Below are positions 25,729-34,890 of a DNA stretch of 64,000 nt, one piece after another (within the stretch, counting starts at the first letter, position 1; every line of letters begins with the position of its first letter). Where the stretch lies: assembly GCA_046318675.1 (NCBI GenBank), contig JBKCUA010000013.1:111198-175197 (forward strand), read 5' to 3'. The notes under the pieces are model-generated. The model worked only from the letters and a program-made list of their open reading frames with translations, ran no database searches and was not told where the DNA came from. Source of the DNA: JBKCUA01 sp046318675 (GTDB lineage Bacteria; Pseudomonadota; Alphaproteobacteria; JAJTHO01). Made by a program: the position numbers and the translations under genes.

Positions 25729-26235
25729 ATGTCTAGCGCTGGATTGCCGTGGAGTATTAAGGGCATAAGCGAAGAGGCTCGTTCCTTGGCAAAAGTTCGC
25801 GCCGCCCAAACCGGACAAACTATTGGAGCTTGGCTCAATGAGACTATTCTTGGCCATGCAACCAGCGAAAAAACAACATCGGGAAATCCTGAAGGAATTG
25901 GTGAAGGTTTTTCTTCTGATACTACCGCAATCTTGCCAACAGGGAGTCGCCTCCCAGCTGCAACTTTACAAAAAATTGCCACTTTAGAGCAAGGGCATAA
26001 TAAAATTCGCCAAACCAATGAAGACCTTCTACAATTAACCTTAAAATTAGCCCAACGACTCGCTGCACTGGAAAAAATCGCAGAACGTTTTGAAATATTA
26101 GAAAAAGATACCGTTGGCTTTGCTGCATCTTTTCAAGATCAATTATCTGACGTAAGGACAAGGGTGCAACATTTAGAACAACCTTCCAAACAACAATCTA
26201 TTGCCGAATCTTTAACTTTGGGGGCTGGGGCTTAG
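25729..26235 (+). CDS. Short coiled-coil protein with PodJ-type N-terminal motif
   Basis: 168 aa. The N-terminus PWSIKGISEEARSLAKVRAA followed by GxxIGxWLNE matches the conserved first ~40 residues of alphaproteobacterial PodJ/localisation-factor proteins. After a low-complexity linker, residues about 75-150 form a predicted coiled coil (regular Leu/Ile heptads). It lacks the long middle coil, the transmembrane helix and the Sel1/peptidoglycan-binding tail of true PodJ. Good AGAGGG ribosome-binding site. The 3' end overlaps ispE by 24 nt. Role in polarity or division is only inferred from the motif. Confidence 0.72.
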   Translation: MSSAGLPWSIKGISEEARSLAKVRAAQTGQTIGAWLNETILGHATSEKTTSGNPEGIGEGFSSDTTAILPTGSRLPAATLQKIATLEQGHNKIRQTNEDLLQLTLKLAQRLAALEKIAERFEILEKDTVGFAASFQDQLSDVRTRVQHLEQPSKQQSIAESLTLGAGA

Positions 26236-27018
26236 GAGTACTTTTTTAATCCACGCCCTGGGGAAAGTATTTGCCATAATGTTGAAAGCATTATCACTTT
26301 GTTCCACAGTATTAAAAATAGCATAAAAAGCACTACCGCTCCCCGACATACTAGTAGATACAATATTTGGCAGTGCCTCCAAAGCACCCAAAATAGTCCT
26401 CAATTCTGGACGTATGCTACAAGCTGCTGGAAAAAGATCATTACGCTCATGTTTGCTGCCTAACCGAAACGCAGCGTACACAGATGCTGTTGCCAAGGAA
26501 AAATTAGGCCAAAATAACAACGCAGGCTGATCAAAAGGAACATCTATTGTCTCTAGCACCTCACCAATACCGAGCATTCGGGCTGAGCGATTATAATAAC
26601 ACACAGGCACATCGGCACCGAGGGATAACATCCGATCCTCAATTTCTTTTTGATGTTTAGGAAAAAAACCAACAGCAAACCGCAATAATGCCGCCGCATC
26701 ACCACTACCTCCACCAAGGCCAGCACCAACGGGAATATTTTTTGTAAGACGCAGTTTCCACGACAAGGTATTTCCTATAGCACGCTCTATTAAGCGCAAC
26801 GCTTTAACTAAACTATTAGTTTCATTCACTGGAACCTGAGAAGAAAAATCACCATCAACAACAAAATTAAAATTCTGCTCTAGAGTTATTTCCAAAATAT
26901 CACCCCAATCAGCAAAGACTACCCCACTATCCAATATATGGTATCCATCAGAACGCTTGCCTGTCACATACAGCCAAAGATTGATTTTTGCCGGGCATAA
27001 AATCTTGAAAGTATTCAT
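26212..27018 (-). CDS. ispE: 4-diphosphocytidyl-2-C-methyl-D-erythritol kinase
   Basis: GHMP kinase of the MEP isoprenoid pathway. 268 aa with the N-terminal CPAKINLWLYVTGKRSDGYH substrate-binding motif and the ATP loop IPVGAGLGGGSGDAAALLR at about residues 95-113; the C-terminal SMSGSGSAFYAIF loop is also present. It overlaps the upstream TPR-protein stop/start by 4 nt (ATGA), so it is translated with it. Confidence 0.94.
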   Translation of the reverse strand: MNTFKILCPAKINLWLYVTGKRSDGYHILDSGVVFADWGDILEITLEQNFNFVVDGDFSSQVPVNETNSLVKALRLIERAIGNTLSWKLRLTKNIPVGAGLGGGSGDAAALLRFAVGFFPKHQKEIEDRMLSLGADVPVCYYNRSARMLGIGEVLETIDVPFDQPALLFWPNFSLATASVYAAFRLGSKHERNDLFPAACSIRPELRTILGALEALPNIVSTSMSGSGSAFYAIFNTVEQSDNAFNIMANTFPRAWIKKVLLSPSPQS

Positions 27019-28382
27019 CGCGCGGCAGCAGCATCAAGCTGACTAACCATTTCCTCAAAGACATCATTCCACTCACCAAAAACAGTCTGACGGAACAACC
27101 TCATACTAGGATACCAAGGTGTTACTGTTTCCTTATTGCCCCAACGCCAATCAACCATTTTTGAAAGCACCGTCCACACTGGACGTCCCATAGCCCCCGC
27201 TAGATGTGCTACCGCCGTGTCCACAGTGATAACTAGATCAAGACCTGCAAGTACTTGAGCCGTCTCGGAGAAAGAAGACAGCGAATCAGCAAGATCATCA
27301 ATAAGTCCTTCAGCTCCATGTATTTTTATATCATTGCGCCGTTCCCCCACTTGGAGGCTAAAAAAAGCCGTCCCTGGAACCGCTAATAATTTTAAAAAAG
27401 GCCGCAAACCAACACTGCGTTGTTTATCATTAGGATGACTGGGGTTGCCCGCCCACACAAGACCAATCTTAAATAAATTACCGGGGCGCATTAAAAAATC
27501 AGGAGCGTCTTTATTCGATTCTAGCAATGTAATATAAGGTTTTTCCGGCCAAAAAGGAGCTGAGGTCATGCCCATTAAATGGGGCAGCGATAATAATGGT
27601 GCCTGCACATCACATCGTGGCAATGTATCTCCGTAAGGATGAACACCTGCAAGAAAAGGACAATTCTTTAATAACGAAACAAGTTCAGGCTGAACATACG
27701 CATGAACTTCGACTTTACGCTGCTGCAACAATTGAGCATACCGAATAAAATGCAAGGTATCTCCAAGCCCTTGTTCTGCATAAACAAGAAGACGCTTATG
27801 AGCAATGTTTTCCCCGTTCCAAAGCTGTCCCGATAATTCAGGCTTAGTCACACCGGGAATATCCCAACGTGACTCATATCCTGCAAAACCTTCTTGCAGC
27901 TCTCCTGCCATTAATAAGGTAATGGCGCGTTCCCACGCGGCCTCAGGATACTCAGAACGCAATGCTAAAGCCCTGTCAAAACAAAATATTGCTTGAGGTA
28001 AGCGCCCCATGGCACGCAACGTCAATCCCTTATTAAAGTACGCTTCTGGTGCGTCGGGACGATTTTTAAGAACTTGATCGTGACACGCCAATGATTCTTC
28101 AAAACGTCCTGACAAATAAAGAACATTACCTAAGTTACCCAATACGGACAACGATTGTGGATCAAGCGTATAGGCGCGTGTATAAACCGCCATTGCCGCC
28201 TCAATATAACCTTTATTTTTGAGCAGCACACCCAGGTTAATAAGACTTGGTGTATGATCTGGAAAATAAAGCAATAATTTTTTATACAATACCTCAGCTT
28301 TTGCGACATCCCCAGCTCGCTGCAAGCCTAGCGCCTGATTAAATATCGCCTGAAAATCATTGGAATGTTGTGCAGAAGCCAT
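27015..28382 (-). CDS. TPR protein with GT9/heptosyltransferase-like domain
   Basis: 455 aa. Residues about 5-190 form at least five tetratricopeptide repeats (recurring A-x2-Y...L-x3-G...Y-x2-A-x3-F patterns). Residues about 215-450 resemble the C-terminal half of ADP-heptose glycosyltransferases, with the GLGDTLHFIRYAQLL start and the VITVDTAVAHLAGAMGRPVW motif. Such TPR-glycosyltransferase proteins commonly sit upstream of ispE in the class. The sugar and acceptor are unknown. No signal peptide, so cytoplasmic. Confidence 0.82.
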   Translation of the reverse strand: MASAQHSNDFQAIFNQALGLQRAGDVAKAEVLYKKLLLYFPDHTPSLINLGVLLKNKGYIEAAMAVYTRAYTLDPQSLSVLGNLGNVLYLSGRFEESLACHDQVLKNRPDAPEAYFNKGLTLRAMGRLPQAIFCFDRALALRSEYPEAAWERAITLLMAGELQEGFAGYESRWDIPGVTKPELSGQLWNGENIAHKRLLVYAEQGLGDTLHFIRYAQLLQQRKVEVHAYVQPELVSLLKNCPFLAGVHPYGDTLPRCDVQAPLLSLPHLMGMTSAPFWPEKPYITLLESNKDAPDFLMRPGNLFKIGLVWAGNPSHPNDKQRSVGLRPFLKLLAVPGTAFFSLQVGERRNDIKIHGAEGLIDDLADSLSSFSETAQVLAGLDLVITVDTAVAHLAGAMGRPVWTVLSKMVDWRWGNKETVTPWYPSMRLFRQTVFGEWNDVFEEMVSQLDAAAAR

Positions 28383-28514
28383 GCATTCTTTTTATAAAGA
28401 TTTTCCCGAAAATCTCCAAGCAAAAGCGTGCAGGTAGCACATGAATTTTTCTTGCTCCTACCCATATTCCTTTGCAGAATAGCAATGAAATTTGATCATT
28501 GAGGATATTATATC

Positions 28515-29819
28515 ATGGCTCTTGCTGCTTCATACCCATCAACATCGGGAAATTCTTTTTTTCAAAACTCGCTAACAACAACCGATCCCGATATTTCATC
28601 ATGGATTAACAATGAACTTACGAGGCAGCAAACCCAGATTGAACTTATTGCTTCAGAAAATATCGTCTCGAAAGCCGTGCTTGAGGCTCAAGGTTCGGTA
28701 CTCACCAACAAATACGCCGAAGGCTATCCCGGCAAAAGATATTATGGTGGCTGTGACTTTGTAGATGGCGTAGAACTCCTTGCCATTGAACGGGCAAAAA
28801 AGTTGTTTTCTTGCAAATATATCAATGTTCAGCCTCATTCCGGGGCTCAAGCAAACCAAGCTGTCTTTCTAACCCTTGTAAAACCGGGGGATACCATTTT
28901 AGGGATGTCATTAGCTTCTGGTGGGCATCTTACCCACGGTGCTGCCCCAAACTTATCCGGTAAATGGTTTAACGCAGTACAATATGGCGTGCGTCGAGAC
29001 GATGGATTACTTGATTATGAAGAAGTCGCCCAACTGGCGACTCAACATAAGCCAAAACTCATTATTGCCGGGGGATCAGCCTACCCGCGCCTCATTGACT
29101 TTGCCCGTTTTAGAGCCATTGCGGATAGTGTTGGCGCGTATTTTATGGTGGATATGGCGCATTTTGCTGGGTTAGTAGCGGCGGGTATTTATCCCTCTCC
29201 CCTCCCCTATGCGCATGTAGTAACAACAACAACCCATAAAACCCTCCGCGGTCCACGCGGCGGCATGATCTTGAGCAACGATGAAGAACTGGGCAAAAAA
29301 ATTAACAGTGCCGTGTTTCCCGGTCTGCAAGGTGGTCCGTTGATGCACGTTATTGCCGGTAAAGCGGTTTCCTTTGGGGAGGCACTGCAACCTAACTTCA
29401 AAGAGTACGCAAAAGCCGTTGTTGCCAATGCAAAAACCGTGGCGGAGACCCTTATAGAGCGAGGCTTGGCCGTGGTGACGGGCGGCACCGACACTCATTT
29501 AGCACTCATTGATCTGCGGCCAAAAAAACTTACCGGCAAAGTCGCCGAGGCAAGCCTTGAACACGCCGGCATGACCTGTAACAAAAATGCCATCCCCTAC
29601 GATCCGGAAAAACCTGCGTTTACCTCCGGCATTCGCGTTGGTTCTCCCGCCGCGACCACCCGCGGTTTTGGCGTGTCAGAGTTTCGCCAGATTGGTCATT
29701 GGGCTGGTGATGTCTTGGATGGATTGGCGCTTGGTACTGGGGATAATAGCGCAGTAGAAAAGCGCGTGCGTGCTGAAGTTGCTGCACTATGCAAAAAATT
29801 TCCGATTTATAATAGCTAA
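28515..29819 (+). CDS. glyA: Serine hydroxymethyltransferase
   Basis: PLP enzyme converting serine and THF to glycine and methylene-THF. 434 aa. The PLP lysine is K242 in TTHKTLRGPRGG; N-terminal ELIASENIVSKAVLEAQGS and GKRYYGGC motifs are standard. A GAGGAT ribosome-binding site precedes the ATG. The stop abuts the stop of the convergent SDR gene with no spacer. With gcvH at 43297 it points to glycine/C1 metabolism. Confidence 0.96.
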   Translation: MALAASYPSTSGNSFFQNSLTTTDPDISSWINNELTRQQTQIELIASENIVSKAVLEAQGSVLTNKYAEGYPGKRYYGGCDFVDGVELLAIERAKKLFSCKYINVQPHSGAQANQAVFLTLVKPGDTILGMSLASGGHLTHGAAPNLSGKWFNAVQYGVRRDDGLLDYEEVAQLATQHKPKLIIAGGSAYPRLIDFARFRAIADSVGAYFMVDMAHFAGLVAAGIYPSPLPYAHVVTTTTHKTLRGPRGGMILSNDEELGKKINSAVFPGLQGGPLMHVIAGKAVSFGEALQPNFKEYAKAVVANAKTVAETLIERGLAVVTGGTDTHLALIDLRPKKLTGKVAEASLEHAGMTCNKNAIPYDPEKPAFTSGIRVGSPAATTRGFGVSEFRQIGHWAGDVLDGLALGTGDNSAVEKRVRAEVAALCKKFPIYNS

Positions 29820-30608
29820 TTAGCCCTCCGCCAACGCCCCCTTACGCGGCAGCCGTGCCAGCAGCCTGTCAATCAACCCGGCTGGAAGATTAGCCAAAAG
29901 CCAGCAAACGACATACAACCGCCGTGGGAAAGCTATCAGGGCTTTGTTTCGGGCAACGCCGTGGGCGATAGTGGCAGCAGCTTGCTCCGCACTCACCATC
30001 AACGGCATCGTAAAATCGTTGGTATCCGTCATGGGTGTTTTGATGTACCCAGGACACACGACGGTGATACCAATGCCTCGGTAACGATACAGAGCACGCA
30101 GGGCTTCACCGTACACTTTCACCGCCGCCTTACTGGCGCAATAGGCTGGCGCACCCGCAAAGCCGCGAAAGGCGGCCAAGCTGCTAATAATCGCCAGATG
30201 CCCCTTGCCCGCAGCTTCCATAGCAGGCAGTGCCGCATGAAGAGTGTGCAGCACCCCTTCGACGTTGGTCTGAAAAATAAGCCGCCGCTGGATATCCGAT
30301 TCCTCCCCCGCATTGGCCGTACCGCCGGACACCCCGGCGTTGGCAATAACCAAGTCAAACGCCTCCCCCGCCAGCCATTCCTTCACCGTGCCGGGAAAAC
30401 GCACGTCGACATTATGTATGGAGACTGTTGCGCCTTTGGCTTTACAGGCTTTAGCGACAGATTCTAGCTTCGGCAGCGAACGCCCAGCCAAGCTTAACGT
30501 CACCCCCGGGGCGGCATAGTGCTGCGCCAGGGCGGCACCAAGGCCACTGCTAGCCCCGGTAATGGCAATGCGAGCAAAGGATTTTGGCGTGGATTTTCTG
30601 AAGATCAT
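29820..30608 (-). CDS. Short-chain dehydrogenase/reductase
   Basis: 262-aa classical SDR. Cofactor motif TGASSGLG at residues about 18-25, NAG motif (IANAGVSG) near 89, the catalytic Ser in IISSLAAFRG and the catalytic YxxxK as YCASKAAVK at about 156-164. The hydrophobic C-terminal segment VVCWLLANLPAGLI may bind membrane. The substrate cannot be inferred. It is divergent from gmk with only 16 bp between start codons. Confidence 0.85.
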   Translation of the reverse strand: MIFRKSTPKSFARIAITGASSGLGAALAQHYAAPGVTLSLAGRSLPKLESVAKACKAKGATVSIHNVDVRFPGTVKEWLAGEAFDLVIANAGVSGGTANAGEESDIQRRLIFQTNVEGVLHTLHAALPAMEAAGKGHLAIISSLAAFRGFAGAPAYCASKAAVKVYGEALRALYRYRGIGITVVCPGYIKTPMTDTNDFTMPLMVSAEQAAATIAHGVARNKALIAFPRRLYVVCWLLANLPAGLIDRLLARLPRKGALAEG

Positions 30609-30624
30609 AGGCTAATCCTAGCCC

Positions 30625-31263
30625 ATGGCTGTGCTCCACGACAACCCTGGCTTAATGCTGGTACTTTCTTCTCCCTCAGGGGCGGGCAAAACAACCATTT
30701 GCCGGGAGTTGCTGCGCCGTAATCCCCGCCTGCGGGCTTCTGTTTCAGCAACAACCCGTAACCCCCGCCCCGGGGAAAAAGATGGTCAGGATTATTTCTT
30801 TATTACCCATGAAAAATTCCAAGAAATGGCAACAAAGAAAGCGTTTTTAGAATACGCAACGGTGTTCAAAAACCATTATGGAACCCCCCGCGCCCCGGTG
30901 GAGGCAGCGTTGGCCGAGGGTTATGATATGCTGTTCGATATTGACTGGCAGGGTGCCCAGCAAATCAAGCAGGCGGCGCGCAAGCAGATGCTCAGCGTCT
31001 TTATCCTGCCGCCGTCCCTGATGGAACTCCGCCGCCGCTTAGAAGGGCGCGGGGGTGACAGTGCTGAGGTCATCAACTACCGCATGAGTCGCGCTTTAGA
31101 GGAAATCGGCCACTGGGCGGACTATGACTTTGTTATTATTAACTATGATCTCGATCGGTCCATCGCCGATGTGGAAGCTATCCTCCGGGCCGAAAAGCTC
31201 CGCCGCAATCGACAAGATGGACTGACGGATTTTATTCGGGGGTTGAAGGCGGAGGTGGAGTAG
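30625..31263 (+). CDS. gmk: Guanylate kinase
   Basis: Phosphorylates GMP to GDP. 212 aa. P-loop SSPSGAGKTT at about residues 15-24, GMP-binding region SATTRNPRPGEKDGQDYFF, and the LID segment with RRLEGRGGDS. Length standard. Its 3' end overlaps the convergent ruvX by 32 nt. Confidence 0.96.
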   Translation: MAVLHDNPGLMLVLSSPSGAGKTTICRELLRRNPRLRASVSATTRNPRPGEKDGQDYFFITHEKFQEMATKKAFLEYATVFKNHYGTPRAPVEAALAEGYDMLFDIDWQGAQQIKQAARKQMLSVFILPPSLMELRRRLEGRGGDSAEVINYRMSRALEEIGHWADYDFVIINYDLDRSIADVEAILRAEKLRRNRQDGLTDFIRGLKAEVE

Positions 31264-31720
31264 GTTCTAAATCAAGCACCTGCTGCAGCACCACCGCCGC
31301 CGCGACTTTATCCCGCACCGCCGCCCTAGTATCTCGGCGTAAATCCGCCTCAAGCAACATGCGCTCCGCCGTGCTGGTGGTAAAGCGTTCTTCGGCCCAG
31401 AGGATGGGCAAGGCGGGCCGTTCCCGGTGAATCGTCCGGGTAAACTGCTCCACGCCTTGAGTGGTGGGGAGTTTTTTTCCCTCAAGGGTCAGGGGATACC
31501 CGATGACAAGGCCACACACGGCTTCCTTGTCTATTCTTGTAAAAATATCCCTCAGAAGCAGTGCTCCCTTGGTGCGCTCCAACACCTCCCAAGGCGTGGC
31601 AACACAGCGGCCGGGATCAGATAAGGCCAACCCCACCCGACGGCGGCCATAATCAATAGCCAATATTCGCCCCACACGCGGTAGGCAGGCACAAAAATCA
31701 TGAGTATTACGGTACAGCAA
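31232..31720 (-). CDS. ruvX: Putative pre-16S rRNA nuclease (YqgF/RuvX)
   Basis: RNase H-fold protein predicted to process the 5' end of 16S rRNA. 162 aa. The catalytic Asp is in ILAIDYGRRRVGLALSD, the second acidic site in WAEERFTT, and the third in VRDKVAAAVVL. The preceding LPRVGR matches the alphaproteobacterial LPxGxR leader, so I keep the TTG start at 31720; a GTG at 31675 would cut that segment off. Divergent from the ParA-like gene, convergent with gmk. Confidence 0.86.
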   Translation of the reverse strand: MLYRNTHDFCACLPRVGRILAIDYGRRRVGLALSDPGRCVATPWEVLERTKGALLLRDIFTRIDKEAVCGLVIGYPLTLEGKKLPTTQGVEQFTRTIHRERPALPILWAEERFTTSTAERMLLEADLRRDTRAAVRDKVAAAVVLQQVLDLEPTPPPPSTPE

Positions 31721-31781
31721 GGTTGCCAGCTTTAACGTATTGCGCTATGAAAAAAAGCATTTTCTTGTGGGGGAAAATCTT

Positions 31782-32444
31782 ATGAGCCATACTATTATTA
31801 CGATTGCCCAGCAAAAAGGCGGTGCCGGGAAAACAACATTAGCCGTTCATCTGGCCACTACCTGGTGCCTCCAGGGCAAGAATGTTGCTCTGGTGGATAT
31901 TGATCCGCAGGGTAGCTTAACGCGCTGGTATGATGTTCGCAAAACCACTTATGGGAACACGGCACTACAACCAGAAGTTCGCACCGTCACCGGGTGGCGA
32001 TTATCCAACGAGGTTTCTCGTCTTGCTGAGTCCCATGATATTGTCATTATTGACTCCCCCCCCCATACACAATCAGAGGCAAAAAGTGCCATTCGTTCCG
32101 CAACGGCGGTGATTATGCCGGTGCAGCCCAGCCCGATGGATTTATGGGCAACGGAACCTACTTTACGTCTGTGCCGCGATGAAAAAGTACCGGCATTAGT
32201 GGTTCTCAACCGCGTCCCCGCCCGGACACTACTAACCGAACAGATTCGGACTAAATTAATTGATGAATTAAACGCAAAGATCGCGAACACTCAACTGGGT
32301 AATCGGGTTCAACTGGCCAGCACTCTGCTCAAGGGTCGGGGTATTGGGGAACTTGCCCCGCGCACCCCAGCGGCCGAGGAAATTGAAGAGTTAGCAACAG
32401 AAGTCTTTCGTTTTTCAAAAAACAAGGTTCCCGAACCCGCATAA
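31782..32444 (+). CDS. ParA-family ATPase (second, MinD/ParA-like)
   Basis: 220 aa from ATG 31782 with the deviant Walker A motif QQKGGAGKTT near the N-terminus, Walker A' VDIDPQGS and the switch motif IDSPP. It belongs to the short ParA partition-ATPase group rather than the chromosomal ParA encoded at 35430; no ParB or adaptor gene follows it. The stop overlaps the mnmG start (TAATG). A role in positioning a protein or DNA cargo is inferred from family only. Confidence 0.85.
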   Translation: MSHTIITIAQQKGGAGKTTLAVHLATTWCLQGKNVALVDIDPQGSLTRWYDVRKTTYGNTALQPEVRTVTGWRLSNEVSRLAESHDIVIIDSPPHTQSEAKSAIRSATAVIMPVQPSPMDLWATEPTLRLCRDEKVPALVVLNRVPARTLLTEQIRTKLIDELNAKIANTQLGNRVQLASTLLKGRGIGELAPRTPAAEEIEELATEVFRFSKNKVPEPA

Positions 32445-34318
32445 TGATGTCCTTATCTTTTGATGTGTTGGTCATTGGCGGTGGCCACGCCGGATGCGAA
32501 GCAGCAGCGGCGGCGGCGCGGACTGGTGCGCGCACAGCCCTGCTTACCCTCGATCCAACCAATATTGGCGAGATGTCTTGTAACCCGGCCATTGGCGGAA
32601 TTGGTAAAGGGCACTTGGTTGCGGAAATAGATGCCTTGGACGGCGTGATGGCCAAAGCCGCCGACAGAGCCGGTATTCAATTTCGGCTTCTAAACCGCAG
32701 CCGCGGTGCGGCAGTACAAGGAAACCGGGCACAAATCGATCGCAAGCTGTACCGCCGGGCGATGCAGGGTATTTTGAAGCAACAAGAGAATCTTACGATA
32801 CTCAAGGGCGAAGCGGCCGATTTCGTACTGGACGCACAAAGCCACATTGCCGGGGTAGAAACCACCGATGGCCGCATCATTAAGACTGGTGCTGTCGTGC
32901 TAACCACCGGAACATTCCTCGGCGGCATCATTCACCAAGGGGAAAAACAATGGCCTGCCGGACGGTATGGCGAGCAAGCAGTGGTAAAGTTAAGCCAACG
33001 GTTGCGCGGCCTAGGTCTGTCCATAGGCCGCCTAAAGACAGGAACCCCGGCGCGACTGTTTGCCGGAAGCATTCACTGGAACCGCTTGCAACGTCAAGAA
33101 GGCGATAGTAATCCGCGGCCATTTTCTGCATTAACCAAAACACTGATAACAAAGCAAGTTCCCTGCTATATCACCCGCACCACCCCACAAACACACGCGA
33201 TTATTGCCGCCAACAAGCACCGATCCCCGGTATATTCTGGACAGATAAATTCGGTGGGACCAAGGTATTGCCCCTCCATTGAGGATAAAGTCACCCGCTT
33301 TGCCGATCGTGATGGACACCAGATTTTTCTTGAGCCTGAAGGACTGGACGATCCTCTAATTTACCCCAACGGGATTTCCACCGCTTTACCCATAGAAGTG
33401 CAAGACGCCTTCCTGCGAACAATTCCGGGTCTTGAGGATGTGCGCGTGCACCGATACGCTTACGCCATTGAGTATGATTTTCTTGATCCGCGCCAGTTAT
33501 GGCCGACACTGGAGTCCAAAGCTATTCCCGGTTTGTTCTGCGCTGGACAAATCAATGGTACTACTGGATATGAAGAAGCTGCCGCACAGGGTTTGGCGGC
33601 AGGCCTCAACGCCGCGCGCAAGGCCGGTGGCTTGAGCGGTATTACTTTCAACCGTGAGACAAGTTATATCGGTGTTCTCATTGACGATCTGGTGCACAAA
33701 GGAACGGAAGAACCCTACCGAATGTTTACCGCACGGGCGGAAAATCGCCTGCATTTGCGCGCCGATAATGCAGCAGAACGCTTAACAACACTTGGGCTGG
33801 AAACCGGCCTTATCAATAAGGAGCGCGCTGTGTTTCATGCAAAGCAGCAAGAAACACTAACGCTATTAAAAAAAGCCGCGCTTGAGCTGGCTTGGACACC
33901 TATGCAGTTGGCCAAAATGAACATAACGGTAAGTGCCGATGGCCGTCGGCGAACATTGCTGGAATTAATAGCAAAAAGTCATGTCGCGATAGAGCAAGCT
34001 CGTGCGCTGTGCCCGGCTTGGGTCAATGCGGACATCTTGCTGTTAGAGCGGCTTCAAGCATCGGCGTACTACGGGATAGAACAAGAACGTCTTGCTCTAG
34101 AAACAGGGCAATTGGGTGATGGCGGACTATTGCTACCTGCGGATTTGGATTATGCTGGTATTTCCGGTCTTTCTAATGAGGAGCGAGGAAAACTCACCTT
34201 AGTACGTCCAGCAACCCTAGCAGCAGCAGGGCGTATTCCTGGTGTGACCCCAGCAGGGGTATTATGCTTGCTGCGTCATGTGCGTATTGAAGCAAAGAAA
34301 AGCAGGGTAGCGGCATGA
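32444..34318 (+). CDS. mnmG: tRNA U34 carboxymethylaminomethyl-modifying enzyme MnmG
   Basis: FAD enzyme that with MnmE modifies wobble uridine. 624 aa. N-terminal dinucleotide motif VIGGGHAGCEAAAAAARTGA, the MnmG signature NIGEMSCNPAIGGIGKGHLV, and the second signature GQINGTTGYEEAAAQGLAAGLNA near residue 370 (given in part). The C-terminal helical domain is present. mnmE is not upstream, unlike the common rho/mnmE-mnmG order. Overlaps gmhA by ATGA. Confidence 0.96.
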   Translation: MMSLSFDVLVIGGGHAGCEAAAAAARTGARTALLTLDPTNIGEMSCNPAIGGIGKGHLVAEIDALDGVMAKAADRAGIQFRLLNRSRGAAVQGNRAQIDRKLYRRAMQGILKQQENLTILKGEAADFVLDAQSHIAGVETTDGRIIKTGAVVLTTGTFLGGIIHQGEKQWPAGRYGEQAVVKLSQRLRGLGLSIGRLKTGTPARLFAGSIHWNRLQRQEGDSNPRPFSALTKTLITKQVPCYITRTTPQTHAIIAANKHRSPVYSGQINSVGPRYCPSIEDKVTRFADRDGHQIFLEPEGLDDPLIYPNGISTALPIEVQDAFLRTIPGLEDVRVHRYAYAIEYDFLDPRQLWPTLESKAIPGLFCAGQINGTTGYEEAAAQGLAAGLNAARKAGGLSGITFNRETSYIGVLIDDLVHKGTEEPYRMFTARAENRLHLRADNAAERLTTLGLETGLINKERAVFHAKQQETLTLLKKAALELAWTPMQLAKMNITVSADGRRRTLLELIAKSHVAIEQARALCPAWVNADILLLERLQASAYYGIEQERLALETGQLGDGGLLLPADLDYAGISGLSNEERGKLTLVRPATLAAAGRIPGVTPAGVLCLLRHVRIEAKKSRVAA

Positions 34319-34890
34319 ATTTACAATATTACGATGCTTGTTGGGATGATCACAAAATAGTATCCGCATCCACCCCCAATGCCTGCCGCGAAGGATTTGC
34401 AAAATTGTTGCAACTGGGCGTGACCAGTATCCGATCCGGCGGGAAAATTGTTCTATTTGGCAACGGCGGCAGCGCGGCGGATGCCCAACACCTTGCTACA
34501 GAACTAACCGTACGATTTGGTAAAAATCGCCCGCCAATTCCGGCATTAGCACTAACTACAGATACATCAGCACTCACGGCAATTGGTAATGATTTTGATT
34601 TCTCGATGCTTTTTGCCCGGCAAGTAGAGGCATTAGTAAGCCCTGCTGATTTAGTTATTGGAATCAGCACCTCCGGCAACAGCACCAACGTCATTAATGG
34701 CCTTGAAGCCGCAAAAACTAAAGGTGCTTTTGTCGCTGCGTTCAGTGGTGGCAGCGGCGGTTTATTATCAGGACTTGTTGATCCGCTTTTGTGTGTGCCC
34801 AGCACCAATACAGCCAGGATTCAGGAAATGCATATTACCCTAGGTCAAATTTTTTGCGGTGCGCTGGAACAAAACCTTGGATACGTCTAG
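34315..34890 (+). CDS. gmhA: Phosphoheptose isomerase (SIS domain)
   Basis: Converts sedoheptulose 7-phosphate to D-glycero-D-manno-heptose 7-phosphate, the first step of the LPS heptose pathway (HldE is encoded at 13756). 191 aa. Landmarks: GNGGSAADAQHLATEL at about residues 50-65, ISTSGNSTNVINGLEAAK and the metal/active-site ARIQEMHITLGQ near residue 165. It sits between mnmG and rsmG, overlapping both (4 nt and 32 nt), which is an unusual position. Confidence 0.93.
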   Translation: MNLQYYDACWDDHKIVSASTPNACREGFAKLLQLGVTSIRSGGKIVLFGNGGSAADAQHLATELTVRFGKNRPPIPALALTTDTSALTAIGNDFDFSMLFARQVEALVSPADLVIGISTSGNSTNVINGLEAAKTKGAFVAAFSGGSGGLLSGLVDPLLCVPSTNTARIQEMHITLGQIFCGALEQNLGYV

